A DNA stretch of 64,000 bases from JAWQFO01 sp033436665 (GTDB lineage: Bacteria > Pseudomonadota > Alphaproteobacteria > Rhodobacterales > Rhodobacteraceae): contig NZ_JAWQFO010000001.1 of NCBI RefSeq assembly GCF_033436665.1, forward strand, positions 744,001-808,000, written 5' to 3'. Made by a program: the position numbers and the translations under genes. Of this stretch, positions 36,561 through 44,099 are shown piece by piece. The notes beneath the pieces are model-generated. The model saw nothing but the letters and a program-made list of their open reading frames with translations, made no database searches and was not told the origin of the DNA. Each line of letters starts with the position of its first letter. The first letter of the stretch is position 1.

Positions 36561-37466
36561 TCACTGGGTCTGCAGCTTGCGCGCCTCTTCGCCCGCAAGC
36601 CGCAGCATCTCCTTCATGTAGGGCTTGCCGAGATCGTCCTGGCGCACCGCGGCGTAAAGCCGGCGGGTGATGCCGGTCTCGGTCAGTGGCCGCGTGACGT
36701 AGTCCGAGCTGTACTTGACCTCGCGCACGACCCAGTCCGGCAACACCGCAACACCCCGGTTCGAAGCGACCAGCAGCAGGATCACCGCCGTCAGCTCGAC
36801 CTGGCGGATCGCCGCGGGTTCCACCTTGGCCGGGATCAGCAGCTGCGAGAAGACGTCGAGCCGTGAGCGTTCCACCGGGTAGGTGATGAGCGTCTGGTCT
36901 CGGAAATCGCTTGCTTCGACGAAAGCCTTGTCGGCCAGCGGATGCGACGAAGCGGCAACGAACACGGGCGCGTAGTCGAACAGTTCGACGAACTCGACGC
37001 CGGCCAGTTCTTCGGGATCGGACGAGATCACAACGTCGACCTCTTCGCGCAGCAGCGCAGGAAGCGCCTCGAAGGCCAGTCCTGGGCGGATGTCGACATC
37101 GACCTCGCCCCAGCCCTGCCGGAATTTCTCGAGAACCGGAAACAGCCATTCGAAACAGGCATGGCATTCGATCGCGATGTGCATCCGCCCGGTGCTACCT
37201 GCGCGCAACCCTTCGAACTCGGCCTGCAGCGCCTCCACCTGCGGCAGGACCTGTCGCGCCAGCTTCAGCAGGCGCATTCCGGCGGGCGAAAGCTTGAGCG
37301 GTTTCGAGCGCCGCACGAAAAGCTCGACGCCCGCCTGGTCTTCCAGATGCTTGATCTGGTGGCTCAATGCGGACTGCGTGATGTGCAGCTGGTCGGCGGC
37401 GCGCGCGAGTCCGCCGGCCTCGTGAATCGCGTTGACGGTCCGCAAATGGCGAAACTCGATATGCAT
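36561..37466 (-). CDS. metR: MetR-like LysR-type transcriptional regulator
   Basis: 301 residues. An N-terminal winged helix-turn-helix (MHIEFRHLRTVNAIHEAGG, LHITQSALSHQIKHLE) is followed by an effector domain containing IAIECHACFEWLFPVLEKF and TYPVERSRLDVF, both characteristic of MetR, which senses homocysteine and controls methionine genes. It is divergent from metF, its classical target, with an 85-nt gap filled by repeated half-sites. ATG at 37466 gives the family N-terminus; an in-frame upstream extension would run through the operator region. The usual inference is that MetR activates metF and controls itself from the shared region. Confidence 0.88.
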   Translation of the reverse strand: MHIEFRHLRTVNAIHEAGGLARAADQLHITQSALSHQIKHLEDQAGVELFVRRSKPLKLSPAGMRLLKLARQVLPQVEALQAEFEGLRAGSTGRMHIAIECHACFEWLFPVLEKFRQGWGEVDVDIRPGLAFEALPALLREEVDVVISSDPEELAGVEFVELFDYAPVFVAASSHPLADKAFVEASDFRDQTLITYPVERSRLDVFSQLLIPAKVEPAAIRQVELTAVILLLVASNRGVAVLPDWVVREVKYSSDYVTRPLTETGITRRLYAAVRQDDLGKPYMKEMLRLAGEEARKLQTQ

Positions 37467-37470
37467 GGAG

Positions 37471-37508
37471 AACTCATGTTGAAGATGAGAGTTATGAGTT
37501 TGTCTCAT
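37471..37508. promoter_or_regulatory. Predicted MetR operator region (metR/metF)
   Basis: Four CTCAT/ATGAG half-sites lie within 38 bases: AACTCAT (37471-37477), ATGAG (37485-37489), ATGAGTT (37494-37500) and CTCAT (37504-37508). The outer pair AACTCAT/ATGAGTT is a perfect 7-bp inverted repeat. LysR regulators bind such repeated half-sites between divergent genes; the E. coli MetR consensus TGAA-N5-TTCA is not itself present. Confidence 0.6.
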
Positions 37509-37551
37509 ACGTGCCGACATGGCACAAGAGGCCAACAACAAGGATATCCCC

Positions 37552-38418
37552 ATGCCCGTACCTTCCGTTTCCTTCGAGGTTTTCCCGCCGCGCTCGATCG
37601 ACGCGACCTTCAAGCTGTTCGAGACCGCGCAGGCGCTCGCGCCGCTCGCGCCGCGGTTCTTCTCGGTGACCTACGGGGCCGGCGGTACGACGCGTGACCT
37701 CACACATGACGCGGCCTGGACGCTGCATCACCGCTCCGGCCTGCCGGTCGCCGCGCACCTGACCTGCGTCGGCACCAGCCGCGACGAGACGCTCGCGGTG
37801 GCGCGGCGCTTCGCAAAGGCGGGCGTGACCGACATCGTGGCCCTGCGCGGCGACCCGCCCGCTGGCGACGAAAGCTTCACGCCGCACCCGCATGGCTTTG
37901 CCAACTCGGTCGAACTGATCGAGGCGCTGGCCACCACCGGGCAGTTTACACTACGCGTCGGCGCCTACCCAGAGCGTCACCCCGAGGCGAAAGACCAGAA
38001 GGCCAACATCGACTGGCTGAAGGCCAAGCTCGACGCTGGCGCCGCCGAGGCGATCACGCAGTTCTTCTTCGAGGCCGAAACCTTCCTGAGGTTTCGCGAC
38101 GCCTGCGCCGATGCCGGGATCACCGCGCCGATCGTGCCCGGCATCCTGCCGGTCACCAACTGGACAAGCGCCCGCAAATTCGCCCTGCGCTGCGGGACCA
38201 CCGTACCGGCCTGGCTCGACCAGGCCTTCGAGACAGCGATCCGCGACGACCGGCACGACCTCTTCGCCACGGCGCTGTGCACCGAGATGTGTTCCGATCT
38301 GGTCGACGAGGGCGTCGAGAGCCTGCATTTCTACACGCTCAACCGGCCGGAATTGACGCGAAACGTCTGCCACGCCCTGGGCGTCACGCCGGCGGTCGCC
38401 GTCCGGAACGTCGCGTAA
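37552..38418 (+). CDS. metF: 5,10-methylenetetrahydrofolate reductase
   Basis: A 288-residue FAD enzyme that reduces methylene-THF to methyl-THF for methionine synthesis. Family signatures are SFEVFPPRS at the N-terminus, the VTYGAGGTTRD strand and DIVALRGDPP. I prefer ATG at 37552 because AAGGAT lies at the right distance and 37519 would place the start within the operator and lack a ribosome site. It is controlled from a shared region with the divergent metR. It would consume one-carbon units generated by sarcosine oxidase, although the two loci are separated by several unrelated genes. Confidence 0.95.
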   Translation: MPVPSVSFEVFPPRSIDATFKLFETAQALAPLAPRFFSVTYGAGGTTRDLTHDAAWTLHHRSGLPVAAHLTCVGTSRDETLAVARRFAKAGVTDIVALRGDPPAGDESFTPHPHGFANSVELIEALATTGQFTLRVGAYPERHPEAKDQKANIDWLKAKLDAGAAEAITQFFFEAETFLRFRDACADAGITAPIVPGILPVTNWTSARKFALRCGTTVPAWLDQAFETAIRDDRHDLFATALCTEMCSDLVDEGVESLHFYTLNRPELTRNVCHALGVTPAVAVRNVA

Positions 38419-38484
38419 GGCTTGAACGCCGCGACCCGGCCCCACTAGCGTCCCGGCAGACCCCCAGCCTGCCGGAGACGCCTC

Positions 38485-38967
38485 ATGACCATCGCCCAAA
38501 GCCCCGCCGATCTGCCGAAACCCGACGAGGTTCTGGCGCTCTCCGGTCTGGAATTCATGCGCGGCATCCTCGAAGGCCGCCTTCCCGGACCGCCGATCGG
38601 CGAGACGATGGGGTTCACGCTGCATGCGGTCGACGAGGGCCGCGTCGAGTTTCGCGGAACGCCCAAATTCAACGTCACCAATCCGATGGGCACGGTCCAC
38701 GGAGGCTGGTACGGCACGATACTCGACAGCGCGATGGCCTGCGCGGTGATGACGCGCATCCCGCGCGGTTCGGTCTACACTACGCTCGAATTCAAGGTGA
38801 ACATCATCCGACCGATCCCGCTGGGAACCGACATCCTGTGCACCGGTGAGACGGATCACGTCGGGCGCTCGACCGGCATTGCCCATGGCGCGTTGCGCGG
38901 CGCGGAAGACGGGCGGCTCTATGCCACAGGCTCCACGACCTGCATCGTGATGCAGATGAGCAAATGA
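38485..38967 (+). CDS. PaaI-family hotdog-fold thioesterase
   Basis: 160 residues with the hotdog thioesterase core. NPMGTVHGGWYGTILDSAMA carries the HGG turn and the acidic residue in the following helix that form the active site, and the strand TTLEFKVNIIRPI follows. Such enzymes hydrolyse acyl- or aryl-CoA thioesters. The gene is 66 nt downstream of metF on the same strand and may share its transcript, but no functional link is evident. Substrate unknown. Confidence 0.88.
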   Translation: MTIAQSPADLPKPDEVLALSGLEFMRGILEGRLPGPPIGETMGFTLHAVDEGRVEFRGTPKFNVTNPMGTVHGGWYGTILDSAMACAVMTRIPRGSVYTTLEFKVNIIRPIPLGTDILCTGETDHVGRSTGIAHGALRGAEDGRLYATGSTTCIVMQMSK

Positions 38968-39074
38968 TCCGCTGGGGGCCGCGCGCTGCAAGGTCGCGGC
39001 GCCGCCCCCTGCGATGTGACTGGACAGGCGGGCGTTAACGATTTTACTCTCATTGCGCGAAAGGTATTTCTATC

Positions 39075-40343
39075 ATGCGCATTGGGATTATCGGATTTCT
39101 CATGGCCGCGGTGGCATTTGCGCCTGTTCCGCTGACGGCGCAGGAGTCCAAACCGTCGCCAGGTGACTTCATCGGCGGCGCCGCCATGGGCGGGATCGTG
39201 AACCAGGCGATCCGCAACGCGCCCAGTGTAAACCGCTCGTCCAAGCGCGCCTATCGCACGGCGCCGCGCCGGATCGCGCCCGTGAAACAAACCCGCGAGT
39301 CGATCCGGTCGGCGCAGATCAGCCTCGCCAAGCTCGGTTTCGACGCCGGAACCCCCGACGGTGTGGCGGGCGCGCGCACCCGCGCCGCAATCTCGGAGTT
39401 CCAGACAAGGATCGGCGCTGAGCCGACCGGCCGTCTCAGCCAGTACGACAGCTACGTCCTGGAGCGCGCGGCACGCGAAGCCGAAAGGGGCGCGACATCG
39501 GATTACGCCATAGGTCTTGCGCTTGGCACCATGTGCGGCAGCTACGGGCTGCTGGAGAACTGCATGGATCGCATCCGGGCCTCCGGACAGATCCGCTATG
39601 ACATCGCCGGGCCGACGGTGACGCGCACCACCGCGTCCGGGACGGGTACACCTCGGCTTGCCGCCGCCGGACCGGATCGCGGCCCGGCCAGCCGTCCTGC
39701 CACGCCAGCGACCCGTACCGTGCGCAGCACATCTGTTCCGATTCCGACGCGGATGTTCTCCGGCCCCGACCAGATCCCGCCCGAAGGGTTCCGGGGTTAC
39801 GGCATCGTCGCCTTCAAATCCGACGCCTCGGCCAGCAACGCCTTTCGTCACACCGTGATCTGCGAGGCCTACAACGCCGCCATGCTGCCTTCGGGCGGCA
39901 TCTCGAACCCGACCGAAAGCCAGTTCGTCACGATCTGGCCGCTGACCAGCGGCGAGACCGCCGACAAGCTCAACCGGGCCGCGGTGCAGCCCGGCGAGCC
40001 GATCTGCGACACGGCGATCAGCGCCTACGACCGCGTGCGCGCCGAGGAGGCGCTGCTTCTGGTCCGGGCAAAGGGCTTTGCGATCGATGGCATCGGCCCC
40101 TACCTTTTCGGCTGGCTGCCGGGCGAGAGCTACGTCACCGGCGACGCGCCGATCCTTAGCCTCGATCTGTCTCAGGTGCGCAGCTTCGCACAGGCACAGG
40201 CATTGTTCTCCGAGTGGAAGACGGACGTGATGAGCGACCCGGAACTCCTGCGCGACGGGTTCTCAGCTGAGGTCGCAAGGCGCAAGATCCGCCGCTGGGC
40301 AGACTCCTACGGCGAAGGCTTCCTGTCGCTGGTCGGTTTCTGA
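39075..40343 (+). CDS. Secreted peptidoglycan-binding domain protein
   Basis: 422 residues. A signal peptide (about 1-22, ending LTAQ) targets it to the periplasm. A putative peptidoglycan-binding domain (PG_binding_1: SIRSAQISLAKLGFDAGTPDGVAGARTRAAISEFQ, about residues 75-120) follows a Gly/Ala/Arg region. The remaining 280 residues, including two short Cys-containing segments, are not recognised. It is followed after 2 nt by a small membrane-protein gene on the same strand, which suggests joint expression. The binding domain implies wall association; a catalytic role is not visible. Confidence 0.75.
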   Translation: MRIGIIGFLMAAVAFAPVPLTAQESKPSPGDFIGGAAMGGIVNQAIRNAPSVNRSSKRAYRTAPRRIAPVKQTRESIRSAQISLAKLGFDAGTPDGVAGARTRAAISEFQTRIGAEPTGRLSQYDSYVLERAAREAERGATSDYAIGLALGTMCGSYGLLENCMDRIRASGQIRYDIAGPTVTRTTASGTGTPRLAAAGPDRGPASRPATPATRTVRSTSVPIPTRMFSGPDQIPPEGFRGYGIVAFKSDASASNAFRHTVICEAYNAAMLPSGGISNPTESQFVTIWPLTSGETADKLNRAAVQPGEPICDTAISAYDRVRAEEALLLVRAKGFAIDGIGPYLFGWLPGESYVTGDAPILSLDLSQVRSFAQAQALFSEWKTDVMSDPELLRDGFSAEVARRKIRRWADSYGEGFLSLVGF

Positions 40344-40345
40344 TC

Positions 40346-40543
40346 ATGGACATCCTCACCAAGATCGGAACCGGCGGCGTGATCGGCCTGATCTTCGGGC
40401 TTGCACTGGTGGCCTGGGTGCAGCCCGCGACGGTTGCGGGGCAGGCCCTGCTCGTGGTGGTCTGCACGGCCGCCGGTATCGTGCTGTCCGGAGTCGTCGC
40501 GGCACTCGCGCGCCTGCTGGCTCGGCGCGGCAAGGACGGCTAG
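40346..40543 (+). CDS. Small two-helix membrane protein
   Basis: 65 residues, MDILTKIGTGG start, with two hydrophobic helices (about 9-26 and 31-56) and a basic tail ending RRGKDG. It starts 2 nt after the preceding secreted protein's stop. Its stop codon TAG shares the tetranucleotide CTAG (40540-40543) with the stop codon of the convergent DUF2235 gene. Possibly a small membrane partner of the preceding wall-binding protein; function unknown. Confidence 0.65.
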   Translation: MDILTKIGTGGVIGLIFGLALVAWVQPATVAGQALLVVVCTAAGIVLSGVVAALARLLARRGKDG

Positions 40544-41637
40544 AGGCCCGCGGCCCTGTCTCGGACCGGCCGGCGCAACCCGACAAAGCCACGCTGTTCG
40601 GGCTGAACCGCCCTGCGTGCGAAGACGCTTTCATGCAGACGTTCGGACGGGTCGGCGCCGGGCACACGCGGACGCCGGCCGAGGAAGAATTTTCCGTAGC
40701 CGTGATAGCGCCCGATCGAGGGCGCGGTTGGGTCCATCGGGAAGCGCTGGCGCCAGCCCGGCGGCAGCGGCAGCCCGCAACCCTCGGCCTTTTCCAGCAT
40801 CCAGACCAATGGAATGTTGGCCAGAGGGCGCGCGCTTTCCACGCCGTCGATCTGTCCGCCGACATCGCCGTGGGTGCCGGGGAACCAGACCTGTTCCAGC
40901 ACGCCTTCGCGATCCTCCGAACTGGTCCAGAGCACCGGGGCGTAGACCGTGCGCGTCTCGTCGAGCGCCAGCGCCTGGAACCCGGCCCTCACGTTGTCGC
41001 TGATCTCGTGGTTGTGGAAATCGTGCTTGGGCGTGCTGAAGCGCCAGAGCACCGGCAGGTTGAGGCCCAGCGACTTCACCGTGTCCCAGACCCCGATCAT
41101 CTCGATCGGGATGTCCTTGAGGCAGTGCGCCGCGGCGAAGGCCTGCGCGCTGCCGCTGTCGGGGTCGCCCTGGTAATGGCGGTAAACGTCGCGGATGTTG
41201 CGCTCGGTCGCGTCCTCGGCGCGCAGCAGGCCGACGAGGTCCATCATGCCGGCCAGGGAGCGTACCGCGTAGGCGCCGCGCGAGTAACCGAAGAGAAAGA
41301 TGCGGTCGCCGGGGCGGTAGCGCGAGGCGAGGTAACCGTAGGTGCGCCGGATCATCCGGTTGATGCCGCGCCCGACGAACACGTCCTGCGCCGAGCGCCA
41401 GTCTTGCCACTGGATGCCCGGCTCGTAGTAGATCGAAAGTTGCGCGCCCATTTCGCGGCAGAGCCGGTAGGTTAGCCCGGCGTTGGTCTCCAGCCCCGGC
41501 TCGAGCGAGGACATGGTCCCATCGAGGATGATGACGTGGATCACCGGCCCGCGGCGCGGCCCGAAGTCCGTGGCGGGACGCCGCCAGAAGGCGGCGTGCA
41601 ACCACTTGAGCAGCTTATTCCGCCGCGATCGCTTCAT
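40540..41637 (-). CDS. DUF2235 alpha/beta-hydrolase, second copy
   Basis: 365 residues of the DUF2235 family. HVIILDGTMSS carries the N-terminal DGT strand, and the nucleophile elbow LFGYSRGAYAVRSL puts the Ser at residue 119. IGVWDTVKSLG supplies the likely Asp and GTHGDVGGQ a candidate His. It is a paralogue of the protein at 5771-6967, with a basic N-terminal extension in place of a direct start at the core. Its ATG at 41637 lies inside the last 23 nt of the CoxL-like gene, so the two are coupled. No type VI genes nearby; substrate unknown. Confidence 0.85.
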   Translation of the reverse strand: MKRSRRNKLLKWLHAAFWRRPATDFGPRRGPVIHVIILDGTMSSLEPGLETNAGLTYRLCREMGAQLSIYYEPGIQWQDWRSAQDVFVGRGINRMIRRTYGYLASRYRPGDRIFLFGYSRGAYAVRSLAGMMDLVGLLRAEDATERNIRDVYRHYQGDPDSGSAQAFAAAHCLKDIPIEMIGVWDTVKSLGLNLPVLWRFSTPKHDFHNHEISDNVRAGFQALALDETRTVYAPVLWTSSEDREGVLEQVWFPGTHGDVGGQIDGVESARPLANIPLVWMLEKAEGCGLPLPPGWRQRFPMDPTAPSIGRYHGYGKFFLGRRPRVPGADPSERLHESVFARRAVQPEQRGFVGLRRPVRDRAAGL

Positions 41638-43912
41638 CCTGAAGCAACTCCCATACCTTCTGCGGCGTGAAAGGCATGTCGGCCTGTCGAACCCCGCGCT
41701 CCCACAGCGCGTCCTGCACGGCATTGGCCACCGCTGCCAGCGCGCCGACGGTTCCGGCCTCGCCGCAGCCTTTCATGCCCATGACATTGGCGGTCGACGG
41801 CACCGGTTCCGATACGAAACCAATGTAGGGCACGTCCGTCGTGCGGGGTAAAGCGTAGTCCATGAACGTTGCCGTGAGCAGCTGTCCGTCCTCGTCGTAG
41901 ACGGTGCGCTCCATGATCGCCTGACCGATGCCCTGCACGACGCCGCCATGCACCTGGCCCTCGGCCAGCATCGGGTTGATCAGGTTGCCGAAATCGTCAA
42001 CGACCATGTAGCGGTCCACGTCCACCCCTCCGGTTTCTGGATCCACCACTACCTCGCAAACGTGGCAGCCGTTTGGAAAACTCCGGGCAGGCAGCGTGGC
42101 GCGTTCCTCGTGCACCAGAAGATCGTCGCGACCTTTCGCGCGCGCCATCTCGGCGACTTCGAGCATCGTCGGGGTCTCGTTCGACCCTTCGGCGCGAAAG
42201 CGTTCGTCGTCGAAACGGATCGCCGAAGCCGCCACACCCAGCTCATCCGCCAGAAAGGCGGTGAAGCTGTCCGTGATCTTCGCGACGGTCGCCAGCGTGG
42301 CGTTGGACTGCGTGGTGACCGAGCGCGAGCCGCCCGTGCCGCCGCCTTTCGCGATTAGGTCGCTGTCGCCCTGCACCACGCTGATCCGGTCCGCGGGGAT
42401 CCCGGTCTGGTCGGCGAGAAACTTCGCGTAGACCGTTTCATGCCCCTGGCCGTTCGATTGCGTGCCGACATAGATCGTCACCTTGCCATCCTCGTTGAAG
42501 GAGACTTTCGCTCCTTCCGAAGGATCGCCGAGAATGCTTTCGATATAGTAACACGTTCCCAGACCGCGCAGGCGTCCCTGCCGCGCATCCTCGGCCTTGC
42601 GCGCCGCGAAGCCGGCGAAATCGGCCTCGGTGCGGATGCGATCCGTGACCTTGGCGAAGTCGCCGACATCGTAGGTCTCGCCGGTCACACTCTTGTAGGG
42701 GAACTGGTCGGGCTTGATGAAATTGATGCGCCGCAGCTCGAAAGGGTCGATGCCCAGCTCGCGCGCCGCGCGGTCCATGACCCGTTCCAGCAGGTAGATC
42801 GCCTCGGGCCGCCCGGCCCCACGGTAAGCATCGACCGGCACGGTGTTGGTAAAATAGCCCTCGACCTCGAGCCAGGTCGTCTGCACGTCATAGGTTCCCA
42901 TCAGCACCCGGCTGAACAGGAACGTCTGGATCATCTGGCCGAAGGTCGAATTGTAGGCCCCGAGATCGCATTTCGTGCGCACCCGGTAGGCGGTGATACG
43001 ATTGTCCGCGTCAAAGGCCAGCTCGCCCACCGACACCAGGGCGCGCCCGCCATTGTCGCTCAGCATCGCCTCGGTGCGTTCCGACATCCAGACCACCGGC
43101 CGGCCCAGCACCCGCGCCGCCTGCGCGACCGGATAGTGTTCGGGATAGGAAAAGCCCTTCATCCCGAACCCGCCGCCGGTGTCCGGGTTGGTCACGCGCA
43201 CCTGGTCTGCATCCAGCCCGAAGGCCGCCATCATCCGGTCCTTGTGCGCCCAGACCCCCTGCCCGTTGATCGCGATGTGCAGCTTGCCGCCATCCCACTC
43301 GGCATAGCAGCCGCGCGGCTCCATCGAGTTGACGATGATCCGGTTGTCGCCAACCTCGAGTGATACCGTCCGCGCAGCCTCGGCGAAAGCTTTTTCGGTC
43401 GCCGCCTCGTCGCCCATACCCCAGTCGAAGGCGAGGTTGCCGGGCGCTTCTTTGTGGATGTCGACATCGCCCTTCGCCATCGCCAGCTGCGCCGGCAGGT
43501 CCTCGTAGTCGAGCTCGATCAGCTCGATCGCGTCGCGGGCCTGATCTGCCGTTTCGGCCACAACAATCGCCACCGCCTCGCCGACGAAGTTGAGCTTTCC
43601 CTTCGCGAGCACGGGGCGGACGGGCGCGGCCCCCTGGCTGCCATCCCGGTTCTTCTGGATCGTCGCCGGAATGTGAATGTCGATGCCTGCGGCCTCCATG
43701 TCCTCAATGGTCAGGACCGCATGCACGCCGGGCGCCTCACGCGCCGCCGAGACGTCGAGTGTCGTGATCGTCGCATGGGCCACCGGAGAGCGCAGGAAAT
43801 GCGCGCGTAGCGCACCTTCGGGCGCCACATCCTCGACGTACTGCCCGTGACCGGTCAGAAAGCGCACGTCCTCGACCCGCTTGACCGATTGGCTCTTGCC
43901 GAACTTGTCCAT
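41615..43912 (-). CDS. Molybdopterin-binding large subunit of the xanthine dehydrogenase/CoxL family (form II type)
   Basis: 765 residues with the two aldehyde-oxidase/xanthine-dehydrogenase domains. The loop AYRGAGR (near residue 362) is the form II type; form I CO dehydrogenases carry AYxCSFR. GCGEAGT (E718) supplies the catalytic Glu. It should bind molybdopterin cytosine dinucleotide and hydroxylate an aldehyde or N-heterocycle. Normally it works with an FAD subunit (CoxM) and an iron-sulfur subunit (CoxS), but neither is adjacent. AGAGGAACG precedes ATG at 43912. It overlaps the DUF2235 start by 23 nt. The true substrate is unknown, and a CO-oxidising role is unlikely given the loop. Confidence 0.9.
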   Translation of the reverse strand: MDKFGKSQSVKRVEDVRFLTGHGQYVEDVAPEGALRAHFLRSPVAHATITTLDVSAAREAPGVHAVLTIEDMEAAGIDIHIPATIQKNRDGSQGAAPVRPVLAKGKLNFVGEAVAIVVAETADQARDAIELIELDYEDLPAQLAMAKGDVDIHKEAPGNLAFDWGMGDEAATEKAFAEAARTVSLEVGDNRIIVNSMEPRGCYAEWDGGKLHIAINGQGVWAHKDRMMAAFGLDADQVRVTNPDTGGGFGMKGFSYPEHYPVAQAARVLGRPVVWMSERTEAMLSDNGGRALVSVGELAFDADNRITAYRVRTKCDLGAYNSTFGQMIQTFLFSRVLMGTYDVQTTWLEVEGYFTNTVPVDAYRGAGRPEAIYLLERVMDRAARELGIDPFELRRINFIKPDQFPYKSVTGETYDVGDFAKVTDRIRTEADFAGFAARKAEDARQGRLRGLGTCYYIESILGDPSEGAKVSFNEDGKVTIYVGTQSNGQGHETVYAKFLADQTGIPADRISVVQGDSDLIAKGGGTGGSRSVTTQSNATLATVAKITDSFTAFLADELGVAASAIRFDDERFRAEGSNETPTMLEVAEMARAKGRDDLLVHEERATLPARSFPNGCHVCEVVVDPETGGVDVDRYMVVDDFGNLINPMLAEGQVHGGVVQGIGQAIMERTVYDEDGQLLTATFMDYALPRTTDVPYIGFVSEPVPSTANVMGMKGCGEAGTVGALAAVANAVQDALWERGVRQADMPFTPQKVWELLQDEAIAAE

Positions 43913-44099
43913 GATGCGTTCCTCTTGCTGCCCGTGGTCCCGAGCGGACCTTAGCGGCCCCTGACCGCTTGTCCAGTGAACGCCGACGGGACGCTTCGTG
44001 CCCATGCGTCCGGCGGGTTTCCGATCGTTGTCTGCGCCTTTCCCTTTCCGGCAAGCTCGGATAGATCATCGCTCCGACAGATCACGAAGGGTGCGACCG

